A stretch of 45,000 nucleotides of DNA, taken from NCBI GenBank assembly GCA_001465935.1, contig LNKV01000098.1:1-45000 (forward strand), in the 5' to 3' direction. Positions within the stretch are counted from its first letter, which is position 1. Each line of letters starts with the position of its first letter. The notes beneath the pieces are model-generated. The model worked only from the letters and a program-made list of their open reading frames with translations, made no database searches and had not been told where the DNA came from. The position numbers and the translations under genes are program-made. This document shows, piece after piece, positions 33,702 to 44,934 of the stretch. The DNA comes from Clarireedia homoeocarpa (Eukaryota; Ascomycota; Leotiomycetes; Helotiales; Rutstroemiaceae).

Positions 33702-33980
33702 GCTCTTCGGGTCCAAAAAAACCTGCTCACTTGTGGCACAGGCCACTACTACGAATTAATTACAATTTTACTATATTTGAAAGCAAAATTAATACTTAGT
33801 CATTTGCCTTAAAGCCCTTCTACAGCTATATAGTCTAATTGTAAAAGATTAATATATATTTCTAACTGTTTCCTGATCTAATTCCTTCTCAAATACCTTT
33901 ATAAATTGATCTAAAGCAGTTGAATTTGAATGGTGTGGCCTGTGCCATAAATGAGCAGGTTTTTTTTGGACCCGAAGAGC
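33702..33980. mobile_element. MITE-like element with about 45-bp inverted ends
   Basis: The left arm 33702-33746 (starting GCTCTTCGGGTCC, ending GGCACAGGCCAC) is repeated in inverted orientation at 33935-33980 with only a few mismatches and one extra A in the poly-A run. About 190 bp of AT-rich, non-coding sequence separates the arms. No transposase and no clear target duplication are seen. Confidence 0.7.
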
Positions 33981-34011
33981 CCGCCCAATTCTGTGACACA
34001 AAATATCACAA

Positions 34012-34340
34012 GTCGGCGTTCGCGTAACCCTCCTACGGAAAGCTTAGGATGGGTACGACGTTTTTGCCTTGGACAAGAACATTCTTCAGATTGTCAAACC
34101 GTACGTTCATCTTATCCATGTCCTGAATGCAGTACAGGAATGGGGTATTGGCAGTCACAAGGTAAAAAGTGATAGGGCCAACTGGTGTCTGTACGACGGT
34201 TGTGCCTTTCACGTCCGCTGTTCCCTTCCCGAAACGAATTGTGTGATCGTTGCTCGTCGTACGAGTCAGACTGATAGTTGGATTTTCCCGCTAGAGTGCT
34301 TGGAATTGCACTTCTGTAGGAGGGTTACGCGAACGCCGAC
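34012..34340. mobile_element. MITE-like element with 25-bp perfect inverted ends
   Basis: 34012-34036 (beginning GTCGGCGTTCGCGTAACC) and 34316-34340 are exact inverted repeats of 25 bp. Outside them ATATCA occurs on the left and TGATAT on the right, so the symmetry may extend further with mismatches. The 329-bp unit has no transposase. A short frame inside it is not convincing. It begins 31 bp after the previous inverted-repeat element. Confidence 0.75.
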
Positions 34341-34499
34341 GATTACTGATATGTTTGTAACTTTGTAGTTAGCTTATTTAAATCAGAGTCTGCCCAACTG
34401 AAACTCTTTCTTATTCTTCGTTCTATTCATCTTCTACATTTTTCAATACACAAAAATTGCTTCATTCTCTGCGTTTAGAAAATAGTGGGATTAATAAAG

Positions 34500-35394
34500 A
34501 TGTCTCAAAACTATACGATTTCCGTCGAAAACGAGCGCGGCGCAAATACTAACTATGCGGTCTTTATGGAACCTCCGCATTTCACTGGGGGCTCACAACC
34601 TTGGATGAATGTCTGGTATACTGTATTCGTTCCATATCATGGAAGTTTTGAAGTTCGGACTGGGGAAGACGTTTATGCTTGTAAGCAAGAACTCTTATTA
34701 TTTCAAACTAATTATTCAAATAATTGTTGAGCTGTCAATGGTAACAAGTAGTCTAGGGACTGGAACTGTACCTACAGCACCTTCACCAGGCGTTGTAGTT
34801 AATAATGGTATGACCTTATTAGCCCGTCTAGGCTCGTCTGAAAATCCTGGAAGTAAGTGGAGATTTTCTAAATTATGAGAGCATTTGTACTGCTCTGAAG
34901 GCGAGGACTGTTTACTAATAAGGCATTATTCGCAGGTACTTTTGAGCATAAGATTATACAGAACTTCAATGTGATTGAGGAAGTTTCCCCATCTTCTGGT
35001 AGTAATGCATTTACTATCACTGTTGGCTCAGACTTTTCTGTTCCCAATGACACTTACCTTATTGGGCTTGCAAAGGTCAACAATCGGGGACAAGTTGCCC
35101 CTGTTGCAAGTGTAAGTGTAATAATCTGATCAGAGTCAACAGATTACTAACTTACTCGATAACTAGGTGGCTCCATGGAACAACATGTCTGTTCAAATTA
35201 CACCAAAGATGAAATTTTTCATCTCTGAAAGTCAACAGGTGCCAGGTGAGCTTGTTGACTATGATAGTGTTACCAGAGATAGTGCTACGATTGATTTCAG
35301 TAGTGGTGAGGGAGTAGGAAAATTTTATGCTCGTGTGGTTCAACAGAATGATGGGAGATTCGCAGTCACATATTATGATAGTTTGGAAGAATAA
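34500..35394 (+). CDS. Unknown beta-rich cytosolic protein
   Basis: Exons 34500-34680, 34757-34852, 34936-35111 and 35167-35394 give a coherent 226-residue protein, every junction GT-AG and in phase. It opens MSQNYTISVENERGANTNYA without a signal peptide, and continues with YAVFMEPPHF, a WTGTVPTAPSPGVVVNNG segment formed by the first splice, FSVPNDTYLIGLAK and SVQITPKMKFFISES. Alternating polar and hydrophobic residues suggest a beta-sandwich. It resembles hypothetical proteins I recall from fungi and some bacteria, but I cannot assign a function. The tidy structure argues for a living gene despite the surrounding repeats. Confidence 0.75.
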
Positions 35395-37945
35395 GTGTGT
35401 TCAGGATGAACTCGGAATTAACTATGATGTATGCTAAGTTGTTTAAATACACTGAAGTTAGCTAAATATGTATGTTTTATGCTTGCTGAAGTGAAATTGT
35501 CTCCGATTATCGCGGAGTTGCATTTATGGAAAGGTAGTGTCGCATTCCGCGAGAGGTAACTGTACTCCAATGGATATCCATTTCCCTTCCCAAGTTGGGG
35601 CCAAAATAGTGAAAAAGGTACTCCTCCGCCAAGTTATCTCGTAAAAGATTCGGGCGAGAATACTCAAAAGTGTACACATTTTGGAAGAGGTATAGACAAA
35701 AAATGCTAACAAATGTCCTCCTTCCCCAACTCTCCGGAGAAAATATTTACGCGAAAATACTGAATTAAATGTGAGAAGGAATACTTAAAGGCGAGGCGTA
35801 TGCAGAAGTTGTCTCGCGAAGAATTTCACTGAAATACTTACTGTAATTAGGAATGTGACTCACGAACGTGTTCAAGTGGGCTTCAATTGGGAAGCCTTTG
35901 AGGTGATCTCGCGAATGCTCAAAGGAAAATGCTTACTGTAACCTGCTTACACAGGGGAGTGTTTCAAATGGAAGTGGTCTAGTCTAGAGAACACGCGGGC
36001 AAAAATACTCCAGCGCAGGATAGGATATTAATATTACCTGTCGATTGGGTACATGTACGAAGATGCGTCGATTCGAGGGCAATGTGAAATTGTCTCGCAA
36101 AAATTGACGCAAGAGCGTAAGATCCGATAGGCTTGATGGAGGAATATACAAATCTAAGGGAGAGAACCGACAGAGAAAGAGGAGAGAAGGCCTACATTCT
36201 CCTCAATATGTGCCACGCTCAGCCCCTCTTCCAAGTTAGTATAATTATTATAATAGCTAATCAGCTGCGTCTCCTACTGTTTTGTAGCGGGGCTGAGTGT
36301 GTACTAGATGGTCGGGGCATTGTTCTTCCATTCCGAGGTCATTCCTGGGCATATATATAGCAGTAGTCTAGCTAATCACAATCTATATCCTCCTTCTCTC
36401 TCCCTTTTCTCTTCCTTGGTGCAGCAGCTATAGTAGTGTGTTTACCGTGCACTTTGACGGCATATCCTATACCTTTTACAATATATTCGTAATAAAGAGA
36501 TAGAAGGAGTAATTAGATACAAATAATTAAGAATAAACATAAATCGATATTTTTTAAAAAAGTATAATTTATTAGATCTGAAATAGTAAACTATATAACC
36601 TTTCAATATATAAGCTTCTTGTAGATAAATACAAAGAGGCCGATTAAAGAGTCTTTGAAAGAGAAAGAGAGTGTGCGGAGTTTAGTGCCAAGAAGAGATA
36701 GGTAGCCTGTTTCTTGTCCTTTGACCGTTTCTTTAGTATAAGCTATTTCTGATATCTTGTTGTCGGGATAAGGATTCAATGGACTACGGAAGAGGCTACA
36801 GGAGTTGAACACAAACTGAACAATGAGGCCATTCATGTATGTAGTACAGGAGAGCGAGTCTATATAGTCTCACTCCGAGTCCGTAGCTTAATGAGGATCA
36901 AGACTTACCTGAACCACGTATAGAACCACTTATTTTGAGGTGATTCTTATGCTACAGTTTAGAAGTCAAACCACACTTGTATATAATATAGAAGCCAGAG
37001 GCATATTCGATTATAGAGAACGCTGCTAGAAGTGGAAAGACTTTGAAGGAAGGAAAGGGTGTGTAAGTCTAGTTTCTGTGGAGGGCTGAGATGGGAAGTC
37101 AGCAAGTATCCTCTTTAGGATGGTTTTGTGAATTATCATTTTGGGATATCTTCAGAGAACTTGATATTATATCGCCTGTTCTCAGGGAGAAGTAAACGAG
37201 GGTTTGAGTAGCTACCTCTTGCGTATGTTGGGTACAAGTGAGCGAGAGCTCGAGTAATAGAACAAATCCCCCATCTCCTCCTTGTGATATGTATAGCGGA
37301 ACAAAAATACGAGGGTGGCTTTTTGATACGGGTAACGGTGAAGTCTTGACATAGTAAGCTGGATGAAACATAAGGCGTAATCTTACAATAAGTGTACAAG
37401 ATGCATCCTAGATTACAACGGTGATTGGTTTTCTACGGTTGACACGTGCATGGATTCTATAGCTAAATATTTAATACTTACAGCTTATGTATTCAGCTGT
37501 GTAATACAAGGCTGTGAATAGAGAATTCTCATTGGTTGAATTTAAATATGCCAGCTCTAGCGGTTACAATCTTACACGATTGCACTGCTTCCCTGTCTAC
37601 ATTTGAATACCATCAGGCTTACTACAGATGACCTACAAGCTGAAATGTTCGGAGGAAAGGCAACGAATTGAAGGCTGCCCATTTCACTCTCACGTGTATG
37701 TGGCTGCGGAATTAACGTCGAGCTTGCCTCAATGTAGTTACTTGCCTAAATGTACGAACTGTGCTATAATTTTTTCTCCCAAACTCCTTACTGTGAGCCG
37801 CATTTTGATTTACTTGGCTGCTTATCCTTACCATGTGATTGAGTCTGATTCACTTGGCTGCTTATACCCAAACTTCAAGCTATATATCACTGGCTTTTCC
37901 AGTAAAGATTTCTGCTTTAAAAGGTATCGTTATTGAATTCTAATC
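35395..37945. other. Long gene-poor interval
   Basis: About 2.5 kb with no supportable gene. From 35400 to 36130 diverged phrases recur, such as GTCTCGCGAA, GCGAAAATACT and CTTACTGTAA, suggesting an old tandem repeat. Near 36214 and 36289, CACGCTCAGCCCC and GGGGCTGAGTGTG form an imperfect inverted repeat. The right half is AT-rich promoter-side sequence of the dioxygenase gene. Short frames present here look fortuitous. Confidence 0.5.
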
Positions 37946-40900
37946 ATGGCTTCTGGAGCAAATGAACCCCCGATAACTAAGAATATCAACGGAGACTCCG
38001 TAAACAGCTCCGAAAATTCGGCCCTCGATCTCCTCATAAATGCTTTGAAAGTTGCGAAAAGTCAAGCACATCGCATTCCGGCTGATTTGAGTCTTATCAA
38101 AGAAGTTGGGAAAGCAGCTTTGAATAATGGTCTTACCGATCCAAAAAGGCTTCTGGTAAGGTTGTTCTAAAGTCCTACGAACGCCGTCATGATATCTGAT
38201 TTTTTTTTTAGCTTGAGGACCTCATTCAGCTCGCAATCTCTCTCCCAGATGGCAAGGACCAAGACTTTGTCACAAGTAAGCTTCTTGAAAGCCTCTGGGA
38301 CAATCTGAAACATCCTCCAATCAGCTACATGGGCGATGCATTCAAGTATCGCCAAGCGAATGGATCCAACAATGTATAAAATTCTTTTCGTATAATTTCA
38401 TGCAAGCTAATATATATATATATAGAATGTCATGTACCCGCAACTAGGAATGAGTGGTTCCTATTATGCGAGATCAGTAGTGCCCAAACATGTTTCTACA
38501 GTTCCCCCGCCTGATCCGGCTTTGATCTTTGACGAGCTCATGGCTCGTAGAGGTCCAGCCCGTCCACATCCAGCTCAGTTTTCTTCGCTGGCTATTGCTC
38601 TCGCAACGATTATCATTCATGATATCTTCAGGACGGACAGCCGGGATGAGAATAGGGTTCTATCAACATCCTATCTGGACCTTGGTCCTCTATATGGGCA
38701 TAACCAAAGCCAACAGAACTCAATTCGTCTCTTCAAAGATGGTTTGATCAAGCCGGATGCATTTACCGAAGTCCGTATTCTCGGACAACCCCCAGGAGTG
38801 GGAGCACTCTTGATCAGCTTCAACAGATTTCACAACTATATTGCAAGAGAACTGGCTGTCATCAATGAGAACGGACGCTTCAGTATTCCAACTACAATTA
38901 CTCCAGAAAATGAGAAAGGATACGCAGCCGCAGTAGCTAAACGAGAAAATGACTTATTCCAGACTGCAAGATTGTACGTATAACCGACCCAGTTGCCATG
39001 TTAAGATTTTAACACGGTCACTAGAGTAACCTGCGGATTATACGTCAACATCATTCTCAATGATTATGTTCGTGTGATACTTAATCTCAACCGCTCCAAA
39101 ACAGAATGGACGCTGGATCCACGGTACGTTATCCACCGAGTTCATAACCTTTCTTAGCTTAATTGTTTCATGTAGAGCAGACTTCCTTGGCGTCTTTGAT
39201 AATGAGGGAATTCCTAAGGGAATCGGTAACCAAGTTAGCATGGAGTTCAACTTGATTTATAGGTGGCATCCTACTGTCTCGGACAAGAATGCAGCTTGGT
39301 CAAGTGACTTCATGAAAAAGATATTTCCAGGCCAAGACGTTCAGAATCTCACACAAGGACAATTCTTGAAAGGTCTCCGCGAGTGGGCTATTCCTATTGA
39401 GAAACAGGATCCTAGTACTTGGGAATTTGCTGGCATGGCTCGAGGCGAGGATGGCCGCTTTATTGATGCGGACCTTGTCAAGCTCCTCACCGATGAAACC
39501 GAAGACTGTGCTGGTTCTTTTGGCGGGCGCAACACCCCAGCGATTCTCAGAGCTGTGGATATTCTTGGGATTGAGCAAGGCAGACGCTATGGTGCTGCCA
39601 GCTTGAATGAATTTCGAAACTTCTTCGGCTTGACTTCTCACAAGTCCTTCACTGATGTCAACTCGGATCCTAACATCGCTGCGGCTCTGGAAGCTCTGTA
39701 CACGCACCCGGATAATATTGAGTTGTACCCTGGTCTTATTGTTGAAGAAGCGAAACCCCTCATCACAAATGCATCTGGGCTATGCGCCGGTGAAACTATC
39801 GCCAGGGCCATTCTAGCCGATGCTGTTTCTTTGGTTCGTGGCGACAGATTTTATGCTGTTGACAATAGCCCAGCAAATTTGACAGCTTTTGGCTTTAACG
39901 ATATTGCTTCCGATAGAAATGTCGCGCAGGGCGTCTGCATTCACAAACTTCTTCAGCATGCCTATCCGGGCTGGTATACTGGTACAAGCGTGTACTCAAT
40001 GTTCCCACTGACAGTACCGAGTGAATCAAGAAAGATTCTCAAAAGCTTGGGCTTGGAACAGGACTTCACGTACGATCGTCCGAGTCCCCAAAAGCCACCT
40101 ATTCCCGTCACTACGTGGCAAGGAGTCGCCAACGTATTTGAGAATCAGGCCGATTTTAAAGTGCCTTGTAATTCTGACCCCGAATCCAATATTTGGTAGA
40201 TATGCTAACAATTACAGGGAGTCCAAAGGTCTTCGACTTAACTCACCACGACTGGATGCTTAGCGGTGACCAGCCTTGGAACACTGAACAGAAGGCTATT
40301 TGTAAACATGCTATCTACAGTCCTGAAACTGCCAATGAACAATTCAGGGCTGCATTCGACGATATCACTTCCAAACTCGTGAAAGAGCACAGCTATAAAC
40401 TCAGGGGAGGTTACTATCTAGATGCAGTCCGAGATGTTGGCAATCTCAGCCACGCGATCTTCATGGCTCAATTGTGGTATATTCCATTGACATCAGAGTT
40501 TACTGCAAAGGACCTCCATGATGCCTTTACGGCCGTGTTCCATTACAGCTTCTTGGACTTGGATCCTTCGGTCTCTTTCTCTATTCGCCAGAAAGGCAGA
40601 GCTGCAGCAGCAAAGTTGGCAGAGATTGTTACTCCTGCGTGCAAGGCTGTCTTGCAGCCTAGCTTCAATCCTCAACAGGTTGTTCAGGATCTACTCGGAT
40701 TTGATGTGAAGCACACAGCTCTGCATGACTACGGTGCGATGCTGATCAAGCGTATCGCTGCTACTGGAAAGGACATTGCCTACATTGCGAACACGATTAT
40801 CCCAACGGCAGCAGCAGGCGGCCCACTTCCAGCACAAGGTGTAAGTACCATTCTCTACAAATCCACTATTCCATCGCCCAAACCTCCCAATTAACACCGC

Positions 40901-41466
40901 CGCAGTTCGCAATGATGCTTGACTTCTGGTTGAAAGAAGACAACGCTAGCCTCTGGGCTGAAGTCCAAAAGCTTGCCCGCGACCCTAGCCCTACCGCATT
41001 TGCTAAACTTCGTAAGTACGTTCTCGAATCCCTGCGTATCAGTTGTACACCCGCCTATGGAGTCTTCCGCGTATGCGCCGCTCAATCTGCAACAATTGTC
41101 GACGGTGCTACCACGCATATAGCAAATCCTGGGGACGTTATATTCCTGGATTTTCTGAAAGCGGGCACCGACCCTTCCAAGTTCTCAGACCCGCTCGAGT
41201 TCAAGCTTGATCGACCAGAAGAGGACTACATCCATCAGGGTTGGGGACCACATCAGTGCCTCGGACGCGATATTACGTTCATCTCGTTAGCGGTGCAGCT
41301 GAGGGCCTTTGCGAGATTAAAGAACTTAAGGAGGGCACCTGGACCAGCGGGTAGGCTGCTGAGTAAATTCTTGCCCGGCACAACGTTCAAAGTATTCTTG
41401 AATGAGACACAGGATGCCTGGACTCCGTTTCCACGGACTTTACAAGTTATTTTCGATGACTTTTGA
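37946..41466 (+). CDS. Ppo-type fatty acid dioxygenase/P450 fusion (linoleate diol synthase family)
   Basis: Bifunctional oxylipin enzyme: an N-terminal haem peroxidase/dioxygenase oxygenates C18 fatty acids and a C-terminal P450 rearranges the hydroperoxide. Exons 37946-38155, 38212-38373, 38426-38973, 39025-39123, 39176-40167, 40218-40840 and 40906-41466 give 1064 residues, standard for PpoA-like proteins. The dioxygenase shows a distal His189 (IIIHDIFR), YGHNQSQQ, and the catalytic YRWH with Tyr368 and proximal His371. The P450 half has ExxR (ESLR, 919-922) and WGPHQCLGRD with haem thiolate Cys996 intact, unlike PpoC-type members that lost it. Both active sites therefore look competent. 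Products of this family (psi factors, diols) regulate sporulation and host interaction. No fatty-acid-cluster neighbours are seen. Confidence 0.92.
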
Positions 41467-41651
41467 GATTAAATAAAATAAATATATTGTTCGATTTTCC
41501 TTTAAAGCTCAAGTTGTGATAGAGAAATCGAATTGATCTTAGAATTTACCCCAAAATGTAGTTCGAACAGCCATCAAACTTAAAATTATTCAACTACTCT
41601 TTAACTAATATATTTAACAAACAATATCTTTTAAAGACAATTATTCTGACC

Positions 41652-43967
41652 TCAGATAATTGTGATTTTATACCAAGCTTCTCTATCTTCACAACTAACT
41701 GATTGGTAATCTTGTTCAGTGATTGTACACTCAGAGCAGTTCAAGTGATCTGGTATCTCGAATATATCATAAAGTAAATTATCCAGCGAGCTAGTAGGCT
41801 CAGACCACGGCCACACGCTCAATACTCCTATGCGCTCATACTGGCCATTCTCCTGTCCAGTTGCCCTAAGCAGGATACCTTCCTGGAGTATTCTTCCTTC
41901 TCCACCATGCTGATCGAAATGACCAACGGGTAACAGCACGCAGGGTTCATCATGGCAGTACTCATAATCCCAATTTATCAGAGCCACCATCTCTGTATGG
42001 GCGAAAGAGACACGCTTTTTCCAGGAGTCTTCCGAGAGTGGCTGCGTGCTTTCCACTCTACACTTCAACAGGTATTTTGTTTTGATTGTGAGAAGTCCAC
42101 CGTCAAAAAGTCCAAACGAATCAAGAACCGGGATACCGTCGCAGGTAACCACTATGTCCACAATCTCGATATACAGCTTTATAGTAAGTACAGTGCTTAA
42201 AGGCACCTTCACTACTGCATTTACGGCCAACCATGACCAAGATGGCATTTCCCTAACCCTGAGCTCATGCGGTTGCATGTTCGGTTTTCGAGTTTCGACA
42301 AACCAGCAGAGCTGACTTTCCAGATTCTTTCGCCATAAACCTGCAAGGTATGCATATCCGGTTTCTTCGTGAATTCTTCTAGCAATACCAGCGATGGCTA
42401 TGGACTTATCTTCTGGGTATGTCAATGAGCCTGCGGAGTATGTGGATGCGATTCTATCCCAGCTTTGCCACAGAGATTTCTTCGGTAGGTATGTATCTTG
42501 AGAAACTAGTTCCGGTGGAATCTTTTCAGGAAACGTTTCACAAGAGAATTTGGCCGCGCATTCCCAGAAGATTTCCGATACTCCAAAGTACAAGTTTCGA
42601 GGGGCTAGTACTCGCTCCTGCACGACCCAAGCGCGGCTTGACAGTGGAGCATTATCGATGTTTTCGTAGACGAGATCGCGATCTATTAAGTCAAACATGT
42701 GGTGCTCGCTGGCTAGATTGGTGGCTACCTTTACTCGAATCGATTGGAATTCGGCAGTATCTCGTGGAAAGAAACAGCCAAGGCTTCCGTCCGGGGCCGC
42801 AGATGCAGCAATATTCAAGCTAGACATTCCATAGATCATAGCCATGCGTCCAGATTCCCTCTCCCAATCACCGGGGTCGTCTTGTATAATGCACAGTGTG
42901 TCGATCCATAATAGAGAAAACCCCAACGCTCGAGCAATCTCGATCGCATGACGAAACGTTTCTGAAAGATCATTGTAAGGAATGGCGTCGAGAAACTGAG
43001 CAATATTACTGCTAAGCAGTCGCAGTATATTGAGATTACCCCAACAATGACTCAACGTTGCATAATCTAAGTTGTCTTCCAAATCCGTTGAAGGACACAA
43101 GCGTACCTTTCCATCGTCAATCCTGACCAGCCGATTTGGAAGAACCGTTTTCTTCTCACGCGAGCAAGCAATGTGATTGTGGTTACAGTCTTTGAGCCAA
43201 TTCCCGGCAAGAGCCATAGCTTTTCTGCCATCATGAAGAGATATTGATTTCGTGAACAGAGAATAATCCGGCCTAGAATCTAGCTCCAAGTGTGGGGAGA
43301 GTTGAGGATCATGCGCAAAAATTAATAGCATATATCTTTCCGCTGGGCTGATTTTGAGTACAAGATACCATGAGTTTGCTGACCGAAACGTGTGCAACAC
43401 TGTCCTAGCTTGATACAAATCAAGGTGTGCTCCAGAGAAAGTCAGGTCCCTCTCAGCCCTTTTACTCCTCTTTTCGTATTTGATTAGAAACTGCGTGCAT
43501 AAGAGGCAACCTCGAGAAGCTGATGTCTGGACTTGGTGAATAGTATCGTGGAAGGGTGCGTTCAAGCTCCAGATTGATTCATTTTTACCAAATTCTTCCA
43601 CTACCCTACTCCATGTGTCAAAGAACAGACGGCAAAAAATGCAAAGGTTAGGATTCAATCCCTTTGATGTGCTCTGTTTCGAGCGTTCACTCCCCCACTC
43701 CTGAGCCAACAACTTCATTTCCTGTACATCAGCACCGACTTCTGAAGGCCACCACAGCATGCCTTTAGCCTCGCCCAAATCACCCAATGAATTCTCCTCC
43801 TCTGAATCTCTCGATACAGAAAATTTCTCGTTATCCTCCTTGTACCACAGATTTTCTCCAGGTGCAGAATCATCTAACAAGGATAAAGATGGTTGGGCAG
43901 CTACATTGTCGCCGACTAGAGGTTTTGGAAGATCTGGCTCGCTCCTTGCAGTGTTGTTCGGTGCCAT
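41652..43967 (-). CDS. HET-domain protein
   Basis: Single-exon heterokaryon-incompatibility protein of 771 residues. The N-terminal third includes CIFCRLFFDTW and SRGCLLCTQFL, cysteine-rich elements common ahead of HET domains. The HET core follows: DYATLSHCWGN, SETFRHAIEIARALGFSLLWIDTLCIIQDD, WERESGRMAMIYGMSSLNIAASAA, then SSRAWVVQERVLAPRNLYFG and the WAGLWR-like AGLWRKNLESQLCW. This is the canonical motif order and length. Such proteins mediate non-self recognition and programmed cell death after hyphal fusion, usually through an unknown partner. It is convergent with the Ppo gene, 185 bp from stop to stop. No frameshift is seen. Confidence 0.9.
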   Translation of the reverse strand: MAPNNTARSEPDLPKPLVGDNVAAQPSLSLLDDSAPGENLWYKEDNEKFSVSRDSEEENSLGDLGEAKGMLWWPSEVGADVQEMKLLAQEWGSERSKQSTSKGLNPNLCIFCRLFFDTWSRVVEEFGKNESIWSLNAPFHDTIHQVQTSASRGCLLCTQFLIKYEKRSKRAERDLTFSGAHLDLYQARTVLHTFRSANSWYLVLKISPAERYMLLIFAHDPQLSPHLELDSRPDYSLFTKSISLHDGRKAMALAGNWLKDCNHNHIACSREKKTVLPNRLVRIDDGKVRLCPSTDLEDNLDYATLSHCWGNLNILRLLSSNIAQFLDAIPYNDLSETFRHAIEIARALGFSLLWIDTLCIIQDDPGDWERESGRMAMIYGMSSLNIAASAAPDGSLGCFFPRDTAEFQSIRVKVATNLASEHHMFDLIDRDLVYENIDNAPLSSRAWVVQERVLAPRNLYFGVSEIFWECAAKFSCETFPEKIPPELVSQDTYLPKKSLWQSWDRIASTYSAGSLTYPEDKSIAIAGIARRIHEETGYAYLAGLWRKNLESQLCWFVETRKPNMQPHELRVREMPSWSWLAVNAVVKVPLSTVLTIKLYIEIVDIVVTCDGIPVLDSFGLFDGGLLTIKTKYLLKCRVESTQPLSEDSWKKRVSFAHTEMVALINWDYEYCHDEPCVLLPVGHFDQHGGEGRILQEGILLRATGQENGQYERIGVLSVWPWSEPTSSLDNLLYDIFEIPDHLNCSECTITEQDYQSVSCEDREAWYKITII

Positions 43968-44366
43968 GGGAATATTTGTGACAGTGCTCTTCCCCTCGAA
44001 AAGAGGGGCATCCGAACTCGGAAAGCTGCGATTGGATTCCAGCCGACAAGTCTTCGACGCTTCCAGAGTTTCCTATTGACTTTCTCGGTGGATAAGTTCT
44101 GCGTTCTGCTGTTAGACATAGATAATGAGTTTGCAGCTTGAAGCGCCCAGCATACCAACAATAAAACCAAAGAGGACAGGAAAACCGCCTTAAAAAATTG
44201 TGTTTCTGTATTTTTCCTTAGTCGTTTATATTTGAGAATGCCAGAAACACGAGGCTTGAATTATGCAAGGGCTCAAATAGGGTTAGCACACTCTTATCCC
44301 GGCTACATCTTTCAAGCACGAAACATCAACCCAACCACCGAACCCGATTTCAAACCTCCAAACAAT
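43968..44366. other. Divergent promoter region
   Basis: About 400 bp between the HET gene and the small membrane protein gene. The downstream frame is open from an ATG at 44238, but that extension is not needed by the conserved region. Nothing else seen. Confidence 0.5.
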
Positions 44367-44852
44367 ATGGCATCTTCATCCTTATCCCCACTATATATGG
44401 ATCCTCGCATCTCCAAAGTCGGACTGATCTATCGCATCTTCTTCCTCTACATGGAACCCATCTTCGCCCTGGGTGGTGCTTATCTCTGTCTCTTCGACCC
44501 TGCCAAATTCCTCGTCAGTACGGCACCAGCATCCATCTACTCCGACCATCCTTACGCCGCCACACCCGTTATTGATTTCCTCGCTGCAGATGTCGGTGCG
44601 CTTTACCTTCTCTTTGCAATCAACGAAGGCATCACATTGCGGCTCACGAGGGATTACTCGGTATGGAAGAGTGTCGTTGCTGCGATGTTGGTTTGTGATT
44701 TTGGGCATTTGTGGGGTATCTATTCGGTAGCTCCGGAACAATGTCTGGATTTTGTGAGATGGACAAACGAGGAGCGGTTCAATTATTTGATCCTGATCTT
44801 TGGGGCTATATTGAGGGCAGCTTTCTTGATGGGTATAGGAAACAAGAGGTAG
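44367..44852 (+). CDS. Small four-helix membrane protein (DUF7704-like)
   Basis: Protein of 161 residues from the ATG at 44367; an in-frame ATG at 44238 would add 43 residues lacking conserved features. Four hydrophobic segments are visible: LIYRIFFLYMEPIFALGGAYL, VIDFLAADVGALYLLFAINEG, VVAAMLVCDFGHLWGIYSV and YLILIFGAILRAAFLMGIG. The phrases YMEPIFALGGAY and CDFGHLW are typical of a widespread ascomycete family of unknown function that is often found near secondary metabolism genes. Single exon, intact. Confidence 0.75.
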   Translation: MASSSLSPLYMDPRISKVGLIYRIFFLYMEPIFALGGAYLCLFDPAKFLVSTAPASIYSDHPYAATPVIDFLAADVGALYLLFAINEGITLRLTRDYSVWKSVVAAMLVCDFGHLWGIYSVAPEQCLDFVRWTNEERFNYLILIFGAILRAAFLMGIGNKR

Positions 44853-44934
44853 CAGGTATGCTTATGTTGCTGGTGGAGGTGGTCAACCTTAGCCTATTCA
44901 ATTTTTGGGTTCGGTACTTAGAAAAATTTCTTAC

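Noticed and set aside
34069..34368. 99-codon frame across the 329-bp inverted-repeat element
   Set aside because: It runs through the right terminal repeat and has no transposase motif.
36133..36360. 75-codon frame in the gene-poor gap
   Set aside because: Spans an AT-rich interruption and an inverted repeat; no coding character.
37628..37936. 102-codon frame upstream of the Ppo gene
   Set aside because: Low-complexity composition without domain or conserved start; ends just before the Ppo ATG and more likely lies in its promoter.
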